A stretch of 64,000 bases of DNA from Raoultibacter phocaeensis. Lineage in GTDB: Bacteria; Actinomycetota; Coriobacteriia; Coriobacteriales; Eggerthellaceae. The stretch is from positions 1,054,001 through 1,118,000 of the forward strand of contig NZ_CABDUX010000002.1 in assembly GCF_901411515.1 (NCBI RefSeq), read 5' to 3'. The position numbers were made by a program, and so were the translations under genes. Shown in pieces: positions 17,388 to 26,726 of the stretch. Under the pieces are notes generated by a model. The model was not told the origin of the DNA, ran no database searches, and worked only from the letters and a program-made list of their open reading frames with translations. Position 1 is the stretch's first letter; every line of letters starts with the position of its first letter.

Positions 17388-18260
17388 ATGGGCTTTGAAA
17401 TCGTTACCGATTCGAGCAGCAACCTTACCGAAGATATGATCGACGACTTCGGACTCCATATCCTTCCGCTCACGTTCATGGTGGACGGAGAGCAGTACCA
17501 AAGCTATCTTAAGGGCGAACATACCGATCTGAAGCAGTTCTACACCATGATGCGCGACGGCAAGGTTATCACGACTTCGCTGCCGAACCTCGCCGATTCC
17601 GAAAAGCTCTTCCGCGATCTGCTCGAAGACGGGCAAGATGTTTTGTATCTGGGCTTCTCCAGCGGGCTTTCCGGAACCTACGAGGCCATCGACCTCTTGC
17701 TCAAAGACCTCAAGAAAGAATTCCCCGAACGCACGATCCGCTCGATCGAAACGCTTGCCGCTTCGGGCGGCGAGGGATTGCTCGTCTACTATGCGGTTCA
17801 GAAGAAACGCGAGGGGGTCGGCATCGATGAAGTGGCCGAATGGGTGAAGGACAACCGCCTGAACCTCGCGCACTGGTTCACCGTGGACGACCTCATGTTC
17901 CTGTTCCGCGGCGGACGCGTGTCCAAAACGAGCGCGTGGGCGGGCACCATGCTCAACATCAAGCCAGTGCTCCACGTCGACGACGAGGGTCACCTGATCC
18001 CCATGGAGAAGGTTCGCGGCCGCAAGAAATCCCTGAACGCGCTGGTGGACCACATGCGCAAATCGGCTATTGCGCCTATATCCGAACAGGTGGTGTTCAT
18101 AACGCACGGCGACTGCCTCGAAGACGCGGAATACATCGCCGGAAAAGTGCGCGAAGAATTCGGTGTGAGCGAAGTGCACATCAACTACGTCGATCCGGTC
18201 ATCGGCGCCCATTCGGGACCCGGCACCCTCGCCCTGTTCTTCTTGGCGGATAAGCGGTAA
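17388..18260 (+). CDS. DegV-family fatty-acid-binding protein
   Basis: The 290-residue protein has the DegV fold: an IVTDSSSNL start, the TTSLPN and FSSGLSGTY ligand loops, and a C-terminal HSGPGTLALFF. Such proteins bind fatty acids, and the FakB members hand them to the FakA kinase for phospholipid synthesis. No fakA is adjacent, so the FakB role is inference. ATG 17388 follows GAGGTGA. A strong terminator follows. Confidence 0.9.
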   Translation: MGFEIVTDSSSNLTEDMIDDFGLHILPLTFMVDGEQYQSYLKGEHTDLKQFYTMMRDGKVITTSLPNLADSEKLFRDLLEDGQDVLYLGFSSGLSGTYEAIDLLLKDLKKEFPERTIRSIETLAASGGEGLLVYYAVQKKREGVGIDEVAEWVKDNRLNLAHWFTVDDLMFLFRGGRVSKTSAWAGTMLNIKPVLHVDDEGHLIPMEKVRGRKKSLNALVDHMRKSAIAPISEQVVFITHGDCLEDAEYIAGKVREEFGVSEVHINYVDPVIGAHSGPGTLALFFLADKR

Positions 18261-18281
18261 CGCCCGTTCTCGCAAAAATCG

Positions 18282-18325
18282 AAGCCCCCGGCCTACACGT
18301 TCACACGATGGCCGGGGGCTTTTTT
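18282..18325 (+). terminator. Terminator after degV
   Basis: A 12-bp stem (AAGCCCCCGGCC and its complement) with a 16-base loop is followed by six T residues. It lies in the gap to a convergent gene. Confidence 0.9.
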
Positions 18326-18347
18326 CACAAGCGGGTTTTACGTGCCC

Positions 18348-19487
18348 TCAGCGGGCGCCGATGACGATCTCGCGCAACGCGGAAAGCAGCTTCTCGTTGT
18401 CTTCGCGCGAACGCACGCCCACGCAGAAGTATTTGCCGCCGACGATCCCCGGCATGCCCTCCAGCTTGCGTACGAGAAAGCCCGCGAGTTGGAGCCTCAG
18501 CACGAGCTCGGACGTGTTCGCAACCGCAAGGTTCATGGGTGCGGCGTAATCGAAAGCGCACATGACGAAGTTGGCCTCGGCAGGGAAAATCTGGATACCA
18601 GGAATGAGGTTGAGCATGCATTGCATCCACGGAATCTCGGTATCGAGGAACTCGCGCGTACGTTCGAGGTACTCGGTCGACTCGTTGTACACGTGCGCGC
18701 CCACCACCTCGGCGAACATGGACAGCCCCGTGTTATCGAAGAAGCGCTCGATTTGGGCGATCGTATCGGGATGGGCGATGCAGAAGCTGATCGGGATACC
18801 CGGCATCGCAAACGCCGAGCTGAGCGAGCGTATGATGATGAGGTTACGGTAGCGATCGATGAGAGGTATCATGCTCTCGCCGCCCAAGGTGAGCTCGATG
18901 AGGCTCTCGTCCACCACGACCCACGAACATGCCTCGAGGTAGTTCTCGAGCGTCTGCCGGGGAAGCAGACGGCTCGTAGGGTACGTGGGATTCGCAAGCA
19001 CGGCCGCATCGAACGAAAGTCCCCTTTCGCGGGCCGTGTTCACATCGGGCACGACAAACGTATGGGGGCTTGCCAGCTCGACGACATCGTGGCCGGCATT
19101 GGCCACGGCGAGCATGAACTCGGGCGCTGCAGGCGACACGACTCCTACCGAACAGGGCTGGTAGGTCTGCGCGACCGACCTCACCATATCGCTTACCGAC
19201 GTGCCGCAGAGAAAGGATTCGGGGGCGACGCCGTATTTGCGTGCGAGCGTAGCGCGAAACGTGTGGGCGCTGCGATCGGGCATATAGCTCAGCTCGCCGT
19301 CGACGAGCGCCGTGTGCATGGCGCGTATGAACGCTTTCGGCGTGCCGAGCGGATTGGCCGTTCCCGAGAAATCGAGCCAGTTCATCTCGGTCCTGAGCTC
19401 GTAAGGAAGCGAAAGCGGCTTTTCGGGCTGCACCGTTGCTGCGCTGCGAACGCTCGAGCGCGTATTGAACCCGAAGAGAGCCGACAA
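18348..19487 (-). CDS. CobD/HisC-like class I aminotransferase homologue lacking the PLP lysine
   Basis: The 379-residue protein aligns by eye with histidinol-phosphate aminotransferase and threonine-phosphate decarboxylase. Marks are DFSGTANPLGTP near the start, ANPTYPTS (NPxNPTG-like) and VVVDESLIE with the cofactor-contacting Asp. In the family, R-S-L-T/S-K precedes a small-residue PG loop. Here the block reads IIRSLSSAFAMPGIPIS, so Ser 224 (codon 18816-18818) replaces the Schiff-base Lys, and the following GLRLGY-like Arg is also lost. It is therefore probably not an aminotransferase. TTG 19487 is the likely start, with GGAAAGGA upstream. It stands alone, divergent from dinB. Confidence 0.8.
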   Translation of the reverse strand: MSALFGFNTRSSVRSAATVQPEKPLSLPYELRTEMNWLDFSGTANPLGTPKAFIRAMHTALVDGELSYMPDRSAHTFRATLARKYGVAPESFLCGTSVSDMVRSVAQTYQPCSVGVVSPAAPEFMLAVANAGHDVVELASPHTFVVPDVNTARERGLSFDAAVLANPTYPTSRLLPRQTLENYLEACSWVVVDESLIELTLGGESMIPLIDRYRNLIIIRSLSSAFAMPGIPISFCIAHPDTIAQIERFFDNTGLSMFAEVVGAHVYNESTEYLERTREFLDTEIPWMQCMLNLIPGIQIFPAEANFVMCAFDYAAPMNLAVANTSELVLRLQLAGFLVRKLEGMPGIVGGKYFCVGVRSREDNEKLLSALREIVIGAR

Positions 19488-19587
19488 CCTTCCACGTCCT
19501 TTCCGTATGCATCGTATTCTGAGACAGGGGAAACAATCCTAGCACAATTCGGGCACGTATAGCGCGACATGTTAGACTATCAGCACG

Positions 19588-20967
19588 ATGGATCGCACTT
19601 ACGGACATACCGAGCACGACGTACCCGCACAGCAGCACGGCCCTGCCTCTCAAGATGCGCGCTCAGAGAACACAATCGATACCCCAGAAGACGAGCCGAC
19701 GGCTCTGCCCCCTTGGACCGGGCCCGCCATTCTGCTCGTGGACCTTGATGCGTTCTTCGCCTCGGTCGAACAGCTTGACCACCCCGGATGGCGCGGCAAA
19801 CCCGTCATCGTCGGCGGCGATCCCGCAAAGCGCGGCGTGGTGTCCACCGCGTCGTACGAGGCGCGCCCGTACGGGGTGAGAAGCGCGATGCCGTCTTCGC
19901 AGGCTGCGCGCCTCTGTCCCGACGCCATATGGACGCACGGCCACTACGGCCGCTATCGCGAGATGTCCAAAACGATCATGGACATCTTGCTCGACGAGAG
20001 TCCCCGTATCCAACAAGTGAGCATCGACGAGGCGTTTCTCGACATCTCCCCCACCCCTCACGCCCCCGAGCACCCTATCCTCATCGCGCAGCGCATCCAG
20101 CGCAGAGTCGCCGAGCTCGGCGTCACCTGCTCGATCGGACTCGGCACCACGAAGACCATTGCAAAGATCGCCTCCGACATGGACAAGCCTCAAGGCCTCA
20201 CCATCGTCTACCCCGGTCGCGAAAAGGATTTTCTCTCACCGCTTCCCATACGCACGATGAGCGGCATCGGGCCTGCGGCGGAGCGCGAGCTCATCGCGCA
20301 CGGCATCCATACGCTCGGCGACTTGGCGAAGGCCGACGAATCGCTTATGCATCGCATCTTCGGAAAGAACGCGGAAATGATACTCGCGCGGGCCAACGGC
20401 GGCGATACGACGCCGGTTTCAGATGACGACCCGGTCAAATCGGTGTCGAACGAGATGTCATTCGCCGAAGACCTCTCGACCGATACCGAGGTGGACGGAG
20501 CTATCGCAACGATGGCCGCGAAAGTGGGCAGGCGGTTGCGCAAGAAGGGCATGCGCGGCCATACCGTGGGCCTTAAAATGAGGTTTTCGGACAGAAGCAT
20601 CCGCAGCGTCCAGAAGCGGCTCGAGCGGGCTACCGACGATGATCTCGCGTTCACGCCGCTTCTGCGCCGCATGGCGCGCGAGATATGGGAACCGGGTATC
20701 CCGGTTCGCCTCATCGGGGTTGCCGTCACCGGGTTCGAAGACGACGAGCCGGAGCAGAAAACGTTGTTCGATGTGGCCGAAGAGGCTCCGAGCGGCGAAG
20801 ACGTCAAACCTCTCATAGCAGACGACGCGAAACGCGGCGGCTTGCTCGAGGCGACCGACAGGGTGAAGGACCGCTTCGGCGAGAGTGCCGTACAGTTCGG
20901 ACACGAGCTTTCCATGAAGAACCGTACGACGGGTTCGGGTTCCAAGAACGCATCTGACTACAAGTAG
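19588..20967 (+). CDS. dinB: DNA polymerase IV (Y-family translesion polymerase)
   Basis: The 459-residue protein catalyses error-prone synthesis past damaged bases. The palm begins with ILLVDLDAFFASVEQ and the second acidic pair is in VSIDEAFLD. The YEARPYGVRSAM finger motif, a helix-hairpin-helix thumb (MSGIGPAAERELIAHG) and the little-finger domain follow. A QKTLFD motif near residue 390 fits a sliding-clamp binding peptide. The first ~45 residues are a polar extension. The gene is monocistronic and no LexA box was recognised. Confidence 0.93.
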   Translation: MDRTYGHTEHDVPAQQHGPASQDARSENTIDTPEDEPTALPPWTGPAILLVDLDAFFASVEQLDHPGWRGKPVIVGGDPAKRGVVSTASYEARPYGVRSAMPSSQAARLCPDAIWTHGHYGRYREMSKTIMDILLDESPRIQQVSIDEAFLDISPTPHAPEHPILIAQRIQRRVAELGVTCSIGLGTTKTIAKIASDMDKPQGLTIVYPGREKDFLSPLPIRTMSGIGPAAERELIAHGIHTLGDLAKADESLMHRIFGKNAEMILARANGGDTTPVSDDDPVKSVSNEMSFAEDLSTDTEVDGAIATMAAKVGRRLRKKGMRGHTVGLKMRFSDRSIRSVQKRLERATDDDLAFTPLLRRMAREIWEPGIPVRLIGVAVTGFEDDEPEQKTLFDVAEEAPSGEDVKPLIADDAKRGGLLEATDRVKDRFGESAVQFGHELSMKNRTTGSGSKNASDYK

Positions 20968-21078
20968 ATCCCGCCGCCGATCAGGCCGGTCTCGAAGAAG
21001 GCGCGTGCACAAACGCGAATCCCGAGCCTACAGGCGCGCCTTGAGCCCGATCGACGCCTTGACGGCTGCCGATCGACG

Positions 21079-22101
21079 CTAGTTGAATTTGAATATCTTC
21101 TGAGCCATGCGGTAGCCCGTCAATCCGATCCTTCGCCCGAACTCGGTCGGCAGATTCGTGCCCATGTTGAGCACGCTGCGCCTCGTGCGCCGGTACAGCG
21201 CTTCGTTGCGGCGTTTGAGGTACATCCATATCTCCTCGCGCTTATCCTCCGACTCGTCGGTGTTCTGCATACGCAAGAAGATAGAGCAAATGCACATCAT
21301 CATTGAAAGATAGTTCTCCATGTAGTGCTCAAGCTTCTTTTCGGCCACGTCGTCAGGAAGGCGCACCGAATCGATCATGATGCGCGTAACGCGCAGCTGC
21401 TGATCGATGCGGGACATCATGACGTTCTCGTTCACGCTCTGATCTTCGCGGCCGATGAAGTAACGGTACATGTCGACGTCGCGGTAGTAGATCGACTTCA
21501 CGTGCGGCAGGGGCACGTACACGAAGATGTTGTCCACGTAGAAGGTGTGCTCGGGAAGCTTCAGATCGATGTCGCGCAAGAGCTCGGTTCGGTAGATCAC
21601 GGAGTGCATGAGCAGATACTGGCTCTGCGAAAAGTGCCCGATTTCGCTCCAACCGAACTCGCGACCTTCCGGGAAAACGTTTCGGTAGTGCATGACGGTG
21701 CGCTTGGCTTCGTGCACTTTCTCATACACATAGTTGCCGATCACCATGTCGGTGGGGTCCGCGCGCTCGGTTTGCGTACGCAGATACGCCATGATCTCGC
21801 GCATGGCCGCCTCGTCGAGCCAGTCGTCGGAATCCACCACCTTGTAGTACAGTCCGCTCGCTTCGGCGAGCCCCGCGTTAACCGCCGATCCGTGCCCGCC
21901 GTTTTCTTTACGGATGGCTTTGATGATATCGGGGTGACGCGCCTGCCACGCTTCGGCCTTGGCCCCGGTGTCGTCCTTCGTCGAGCCGTCGTCGACGATG
22001 AGTATCTCTATATCGTCGCCGCACTTCAAAATCGACTCGATGCAGGCATCCATGTATTCAGCGGAGTTGTAGCAGGGTACGGCGAAGCTGATCGTCTTCA
22101 T
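21079..22101 (-). CDS. Family 2 glycosyltransferase
   Basis: The 340-residue protein has a GT-A fold: the ISFAVPCYNSAEYMDACI start, the nucleotide-binding VDDGSTKDDT, and the DxD-type DSDDWLD near residue 95. The C-terminus (~60 residues) is basic and may contact the membrane. It lies 12 bases downstream of glf on the same strand, so it may transfer galactofuranose or another sugar to a cell-surface polymer. The acceptor is unknown. Confidence 0.88.
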   Translation of the reverse strand: MKTISFAVPCYNSAEYMDACIESILKCGDDIEILIVDDGSTKDDTGAKAEAWQARHPDIIKAIRKENGGHGSAVNAGLAEASGLYYKVVDSDDWLDEAAMREIMAYLRTQTERADPTDMVIGNYVYEKVHEAKRTVMHYRNVFPEGREFGWSEIGHFSQSQYLLMHSVIYRTELLRDIDLKLPEHTFYVDNIFVYVPLPHVKSIYYRDVDMYRYFIGREDQSVNENVMMSRIDQQLRVTRIMIDSVRLPDDVAEKKLEHYMENYLSMMMCICSIFLRMQNTDESEDKREEIWMYLKRRNEALYRRTRRSVLNMGTNLPTEFGRRIGLTGYRMAQKIFKFN

Positions 22102-22113
22102 GCGCTGTCCCGA

Positions 22114-23334
22114 CTATTCGGCGGCGACGAGCTCGTCGGCAAGCGCGAGAGCGCGGCCGATGATGACGTCCATGTTGTAGTAGCGGTACTCGGCGAGCCT
22201 GCCGAGCGGATGGAAGTTGCAAAGCCCGCTCGTCAGCTTGAGGTAGCGCTCGTAGTGGGCGTTGTTCTCATCGTTGATGATGGCATAGTACGGGATCTGC
22301 GTCTTCGGATCATCGTAGGGATGCGAGTACTCCTTCATGATGGTCGTCTTCGGGTGCTCTTGTCCCGTCAGGTACTTGAACTCGGTGATGCGGGTGTAGT
22401 CCTCCGTCACGGTAAAATTGACCGTACCGCAGGGCAGCACGTGCTCGGCATCGTGCGTTTCGTACGCGAAATCGAGACTACGGTACGGCAGCCTGCCGAA
22501 ACGCGAGAGGAACAGCTCGTCGAGCGGTCCCGTATAGACGATGGGCCCCGTGAATTCGACGTCTTTGATGCAGATGGCGGTAAGCGGCGCGTCCTCTTCG
22601 TTGCTCTCGAACTCGAGATCGAAGATGCTTTCGGCTTCGGTCGAAAGGCAGATGTCGATGAGCTCGTGATCGAGCATGCTTTCGAACAGGGCGGTGTAAC
22701 CATCCTGCGGCATGCCCTGGTACGCGTCTTGGAAGTATCGGTTGTCGCGCGAGACGAACACCGGAACGCGAGCCGTTACGCTCGGGTCCACTTCTTCGGG
22801 CGTGAGGCCCCACTGCTTTTGGGTGTAATACAGAAACACGTTCTTGTAGATGAAGTCCGCGATTTCCGAAAGCTCGGGATCGGCTTGCGCGCGCAGCTCA
22901 TTGATGGTTACCTTGCGCTCGTCGCCGAACGTCTCGATGAGCTTATCGGTGAGATGCTGGGCCTTTTCTTCGCCGAACGCTATCTCCATGGAATTTTTGT
23001 TGAACGGAACGGGAAGGTAGGTGCCGTACCAGTCGGCGAGCACCTCGTGCTCGTAGGTGCGCCATGCGGTGAAGCGCTTGATGTAGTCGAACGCGCGCCG
23101 ATCGTTCGTGTGGAAGATATGGGGCCCGTAGCGGTGCACGAGGATACCGGCCTCGTCGTACTCGTCGTACATGTTGCCCCCGATGTGCTCGCGCTTCTCG
23201 ATGACCACCACGCGCATCCCTGCACGTTCGGCGAGCTCCCGTGCGACGACGGCGCCCGCAAAACCGCTCCCCACGACGATCGCATCGTAGTCGGCTATGT
23301 CGAGCTCCTTGAAACTGCGCACTTGTACACCCAT
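22114..23334 (-). CDS. glf: UDP-galactopyranose mutase
   Basis: The 406-residue flavoenzyme interconverts UDP-galactopyranose and UDP-galactofuranose, the donor for galactofuranose in surface glycans. The FAD site is DAIVVGSGFAGAVVARELAE. Family motifs YGPHIFHTN, PVPFNKNS and FHPLGRLAEYRYYNMD are all present. The length is normal. It precedes the GT2 gene in a two-gene unit and is divergent from pta. Confidence 0.95.
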   Translation of the reverse strand: MGVQVRSFKELDIADYDAIVVGSGFAGAVVARELAERAGMRVVVIEKREHIGGNMYDEYDEAGILVHRYGPHIFHTNDRRAFDYIKRFTAWRTYEHEVLADWYGTYLPVPFNKNSMEIAFGEEKAQHLTDKLIETFGDERKVTINELRAQADPELSEIADFIYKNVFLYYTQKQWGLTPEEVDPSVTARVPVFVSRDNRYFQDAYQGMPQDGYTALFESMLDHELIDICLSTEAESIFDLEFESNEEDAPLTAICIKDVEFTGPIVYTGPLDELFLSRFGRLPYRSLDFAYETHDAEHVLPCGTVNFTVTEDYTRITEFKYLTGQEHPKTTIMKEYSHPYDDPKTQIPYYAIINDENNAHYERYLKLTSGLCNFHPLGRLAEYRYYNMDVIIGRALALADELVAAE

Positions 23335-23472
23335 GTGAACCCTTCCTGAGAAACCGTATAGAGATGCATCGCCCCGTCGCGTCGGTGCCCGGATGCGTGC
23401 AGCGGCTTATTTCCCGCATATTCTGCCGAGAAGCCATTTTACCGTGAGACCTTGCGCGTTGCCCCATTATCA

Positions 23473-23478
23473 TATAAT
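23473..23478 (+). promoter_or_regulatory. Candidate -10 box of the pta promoter
   Basis: A perfect TATAAT lies 33 bases before the pta start. TTGCGC at 23452-23457 is a possible -35 with a short 15-base spacer, so the assignment is tentative. Confidence 0.4.
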
Positions 23479-23510
23479 TTGGATAAATTCAGAAAGGACG
23501 GACTTACATT

Positions 23511-24515
23511 ATGGGATCTTTCATCGACACTGTTCTCGCGAAAGCTGCGAGCGACAAGCAGACCATCGTGCTGCCCGAGGGCGACGACGAGCGAACCCTG
23601 AAAGCAGCTGAAGCGATTCTTGCCGATGATATCGCCGAACTCATCATCCTCGGCGACGCCGAAGCCATAAAAAGCAGCTCCTACGCGCTCGACGGTGCAA
23701 CCATCATCGACCCGCGTACGGCAGACGAGCGCGAAGAGTTCGCCACCGCCCTCTTCGAACTGCGCCGCGCAAAGGGCATGACCGAGGATCAGGCACTCGA
23801 GCTCATGGACAACGTTTTGTACTTCGGCAACATGATGGTGAAACTCGGACGGGCAGACGGCATGGTGTGCGGGGCTTGCCATTCCACTTCCGACGTGCTG
23901 AGGGCATCGCTGCAGATCTTGAAAACCGCGCCCGGCGTGCGGCTCGTGAGTGCGTTTTTCATCATGATCGTGCCCGATTGCGAATACGGCGACAACGGCG
24001 TTTTTCTGTTCGCCGATTCGGGCCTTGAGATACAGCCCGATTCAGAGCGGCTTGCGAACATCGCCGTTAGCTCCGCCCAGTCGTGGAAGACCCTCATCGG
24101 AACCGAGCCCGTTGTGGCTATGCTTTCCCACTCCACTTACGGCTCAGCATCCGCCAACCCCGACCGCGACAAGGTGAAGGAAGCAACCGAGATCGCCCAG
24201 GAGCTCGCGCCCGGCGTGGCGATCGATGGAGAACTGCAGCTCGACGCCGCCATCGTGCCCTCCGTCGGAGCATCGAAAGCGCCCGACTCGCCCGTTGCGG
24301 GACGCGCCAACGTGCTCATCTTCCCCGACCTCGATGCGGGCAACATCGGCTACAAGCTCGTACAGCGTCTCGCGAAAGCAGAGGCATACGGACCGATCAC
24401 TCAAGGACTGGCCGCTCCGGTGAACGATCTTTCCCGCGGTTGCTCGGCCGAAGACATCGTAGGCGTTATCGGCATAACCTGCGTGCAATCTCAAGCTAAG
24501 AAGGCGCAGGCGTAG
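23511..24515 (+). CDS. pta: Phosphate acetyltransferase
   Basis: The 334-residue protein interconverts acetyl-CoA and acetyl phosphate. It is the short, single-domain form without the DRTGG part. Motifs include VLPEGDDERTLKAAE at the start, GMVCGACHSTSDVLRA in the middle and LSHSTYGSA near the phosphate site. AAAGGA precedes ATG 23511. With the convergent ackA it forms the acetate-producing, ATP-yielding route of an anaerobe, and the two share a terminator between them. Confidence 0.96.
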   Translation: MGSFIDTVLAKAASDKQTIVLPEGDDERTLKAAEAILADDIAELIILGDAEAIKSSSYALDGATIIDPRTADEREEFATALFELRRAKGMTEDQALELMDNVLYFGNMMVKLGRADGMVCGACHSTSDVLRASLQILKTAPGVRLVSAFFIMIVPDCEYGDNGVFLFADSGLEIQPDSERLANIAVSSAQSWKTLIGTEPVVAMLSHSTYGSASANPDRDKVKEATEIAQELAPGVAIDGELQLDAAIVPSVGASKAPDSPVAGRANVLIFPDLDAGNIGYKLVQRLAKAEAYGPITQGLAAPVNDLSRGCSAEDIVGVIGITCVQSQAKKAQA

Positions 24516-24545
24516 GCTTTAGCCTCAAACGCCGGCGCACGCAAA

Positions 24546-24584
24546 GCGGCTCCTGTCGTATTTGACAGGAGCCGCGGTTTTTTT
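24546..24584 (+). terminator. Terminator between pta and ackA
   Basis: A perfect 12-bp stem (GCGGCTCCTGTC and its complement) with a 6-base loop is followed by GG and seven T residues. It terminates pta and faces the convergent ackA. Confidence 0.92.
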
Positions 24585-24625
24585 GCTGCGACGTGACCGG
24601 TTGCGGCGTATCGCGATCAGTGGCC

Positions 24626-25843
24626 CTACTCGTCTTCGACGAGCTGGCTTTTCGCGTACACGATGTCGTAGGTGTCGCGGGCGATCATGTACTCTTCGTT
24701 CGTGGGGATGATGATGATCTTAACGCGCGAATTGTCCGCCGAAATCTCGCGCTCGAAGCCGCGCTGGCGGTTCTTCTCCTCGTCAAGCACGATGCCGAGC
24801 GGCTGCAGACCCGTAAAGATCATGCGGCGCATCTTCTCGCAGTTCTCGCCCACACCCGCCGTGAGGACGATGGCGTCGACGCCGCCCATGACGGCGATGT
24901 ACTGGCCGATGTACTTTTTGACCGAGTTCGAATACATATCGTAGGCGAGCTGCGCGCGCTCATGGCCGCTCTCCGAGGCCTCTTTCACGCTGCGCAGATC
25001 GTTGCTGATGCCCGAAATGCCCAAAAGGCCCGATTTCTTGTTCATAAGGTCGTTGACCTCGTCGGTCGAAAGACCCTCGTGATCCATGATGAACGGCACG
25101 ATAGCCGGGTCGATGGCTCCGCAGCGGGTTCCCATCATAAGTCCATCAAGCGGCGTCAGGCCCATCGAGGTATCCACCGCAACGCCGTGGTCGATGGCGG
25201 AGGCGGAACAGCCGTTACCGAGATGGCAGGTGATCAGCTTGAGTTCGTCGAGCGGCTCGTCGAGCACGGCTGCCGCCCTCTCGGCGACATAGCGGTGCGA
25301 CGTGCCGTGCGCGCCGTATTTGCGGATCGCATGTTTCTCGTACAGCTCATAGGGCAAGGGGTACATGTAGGCCTTCGGCGGCAACGTCTGGAAAAACGAC
25401 GTGTCGAACACCGCGACCATCGGAACGCCCGGCATGAGCTCGCGGCAGGCGTTGATGCCCATGAGCGCCGCTTTATTGTGCAAAGGCGCAAGTTCGGCGA
25501 GCTCGTCGATCTTAGCGATAACGTCGTCGTCGATAAGCGCTGATTTGTCGAAGTACTTGCCGCCCTGCACGACGCGGTGTCCGATCGCATCGATTTCGTC
25601 GAGCGAATCGATCGCCTTCGTAGGCCCGTCGAGAAGCGCGTCGATGACGAGTGCCATCGCGGCGTTGTGATCCTTCAGTTCGGCATCGAGCACGTGCTCG
25701 TTTTCGTCGAGGCCGTGCTTGTGGAAAGCACCGCTCGATCCGACTCGCTCGCAAATGCCCTTCGCAAGGAGCTTATGCTGCTCAACGTTGACCAATTGGT
25801 ACTTCAGCGACGATGATCCTGCGTTAACCACCAATACGTTCAA
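24626..25843 (-). CDS. ackA: Acetate kinase
   Basis: The 405-residue protein makes ATP and acetate from acetyl phosphate. Motifs are VLVVNAGSSSLKYQL, the FDTSFFQTLP segment, YGAHGTSHRYVA with the catalytic region, and LGNGCSASAI. The start codon is TTG 25843, with AGGAGG eight bases upstream. It is convergent with pta rather than in an operon with it, so the two are separately controlled. Confidence 0.96.
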   Translation of the reverse strand: MNVLVVNAGSSSLKYQLVNVEQHKLLAKGICERVGSSGAFHKHGLDENEHVLDAELKDHNAAMALVIDALLDGPTKAIDSLDEIDAIGHRVVQGGKYFDKSALIDDDVIAKIDELAELAPLHNKAALMGINACRELMPGVPMVAVFDTSFFQTLPPKAYMYPLPYELYEKHAIRKYGAHGTSHRYVAERAAAVLDEPLDELKLITCHLGNGCSASAIDHGVAVDTSMGLTPLDGLMMGTRCGAIDPAIVPFIMDHEGLSTDEVNDLMNKKSGLLGISGISNDLRSVKEASESGHERAQLAYDMYSNSVKKYIGQYIAVMGGVDAIVLTAGVGENCEKMRRMIFTGLQPLGIVLDEEKNRQRGFEREISADNSRVKIIIIPTNEEYMIARDTYDIVYAKSQLVEDE

Positions 25844-26014
25844 AACTCCGCCTCCTTGTGCTCGGTAAGGTGTTAATTTTAGGCGTTATACGGCGTTAAG
25901 CGAACGTGGATGGTCCAGGATGTCGGCAAGCGGCAGCGCGCTATAGAAACTACACACCTGCACGAGGGCAGGTGCAAGCCGTCGGTGCGCGGTCTGGCCG
26001 TAGTGTGTCGCTCC

Positions 26015-26362
26015 TTACGCGAGAGCGGGCGACCCCGTGTTCATGGGTGCGCCGCCGAGCACGTGAACGTGCAGATGGTGCACTGATTGCTGGGCGTCGT
26101 CTCCGGTGTTCACGATGACGCGGTAGCCCGAATCGGCGATGCCCTTGATCTCGGCCACCTTCTTAACCGTATTGAACACATACCCCAAAAGCTCGTCCGG
26201 GATACCGTCGCCAATGTTTGCGAAATGCTCTTTGGGGATGATGAGCGTATGCACGGGCATCTGGGGCGCCAGATCCTCGAACGCGAGCACGCGATCGTCT
26301 TCGTACACGACCGTTGCGGGAATCTCCCCTTTCGCTATCTTACAGAAAATGCAGTCGTCCAT
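26015..26362 (-). CDS. HIT-family nucleotide-binding hydrolase
   Basis: The 115-residue protein has the CIFCKI zinc/nucleotide start, PVHTLIIPKEH, and the histidine triad as SVHHLHVHVLGG. Such HINT-like enzymes hydrolyse nucleoside phosphoramidates. ATG 26362 with AAAGGA is the right start; the longer open frame upstream overlaps xseB and is not family-like. It is the last gene of the zinc protease-xseA-xseB unit. Confidence 0.92.
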   Translation of the reverse strand: MDDCIFCKIAKGEIPATVVYEDDRVLAFEDLAPQMPVHTLIIPKEHFANIGDGIPDELLGYVFNTVKKVAEIKGIADSGYRVIVNTGDDAQQSVHHLHVHVLGGAPMNTGSPALA

Positions 26363-26474
26363 GCCGGTTCCTTTCGCCTGATCCCTTCGTTTGCCGCCGG
26401 TCCGAGTGACCGCGGCGCTTCCTGACACACCATCGCAACCGCCGGATCGATGATGCGGTTCGGTGCGGTCCATC

Positions 26475-26726
26475 CTACGACAACGTTGAATCGGTCGCCT
26501 CGTCGTCGATTCCCACCTCAAGCTCGCCCATAAGCACGTCGACTTTCTGCTGCGCCTCGTTCAGCCGCTTTTTCAGCGCCCCGAGAAGCGCAACGCCGCG
26601 CTCGTAGCTCTTCAGGCTGTCTTCGAGCTCGAGCGTGTTACCCTCGAGTACGCCCACGATGCCTTCGAGCTCCGCCATCGCCTCGCGAAACGTCATATCC
26701 TCAATCGATTTGAGCTTATCGTCCAT
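26475..26726 (-). CDS. xseB: Exodeoxyribonuclease VII small subunit
   Basis: The 83-residue helical protein has the XseB pattern TFREAMAELEGIVGVLEGN followed by LELEDSLKSYERG. GGAGG five bases before ATG 26726 fixes the start. The gene overlaps the xseA 3' end by 11 bases, coupling the two subunits of the single-strand DNA exonuclease. Confidence 0.93.
   Translation of the reverse strand: MDDKLKSIEDMTFREAMAELEGIVGVLEGNTLELEDSLKSYERGVALLGALKKRLNEAQQKVDVLMGELEVGIDDEATDSTLS

Noticed and set aside
21325-23349. A 674-codon plus-strand open frame across the GT2 and glf genes
   Set aside because: It crosses two well-supported minus-strand genes and has neither a ribosome site nor domain motifs.
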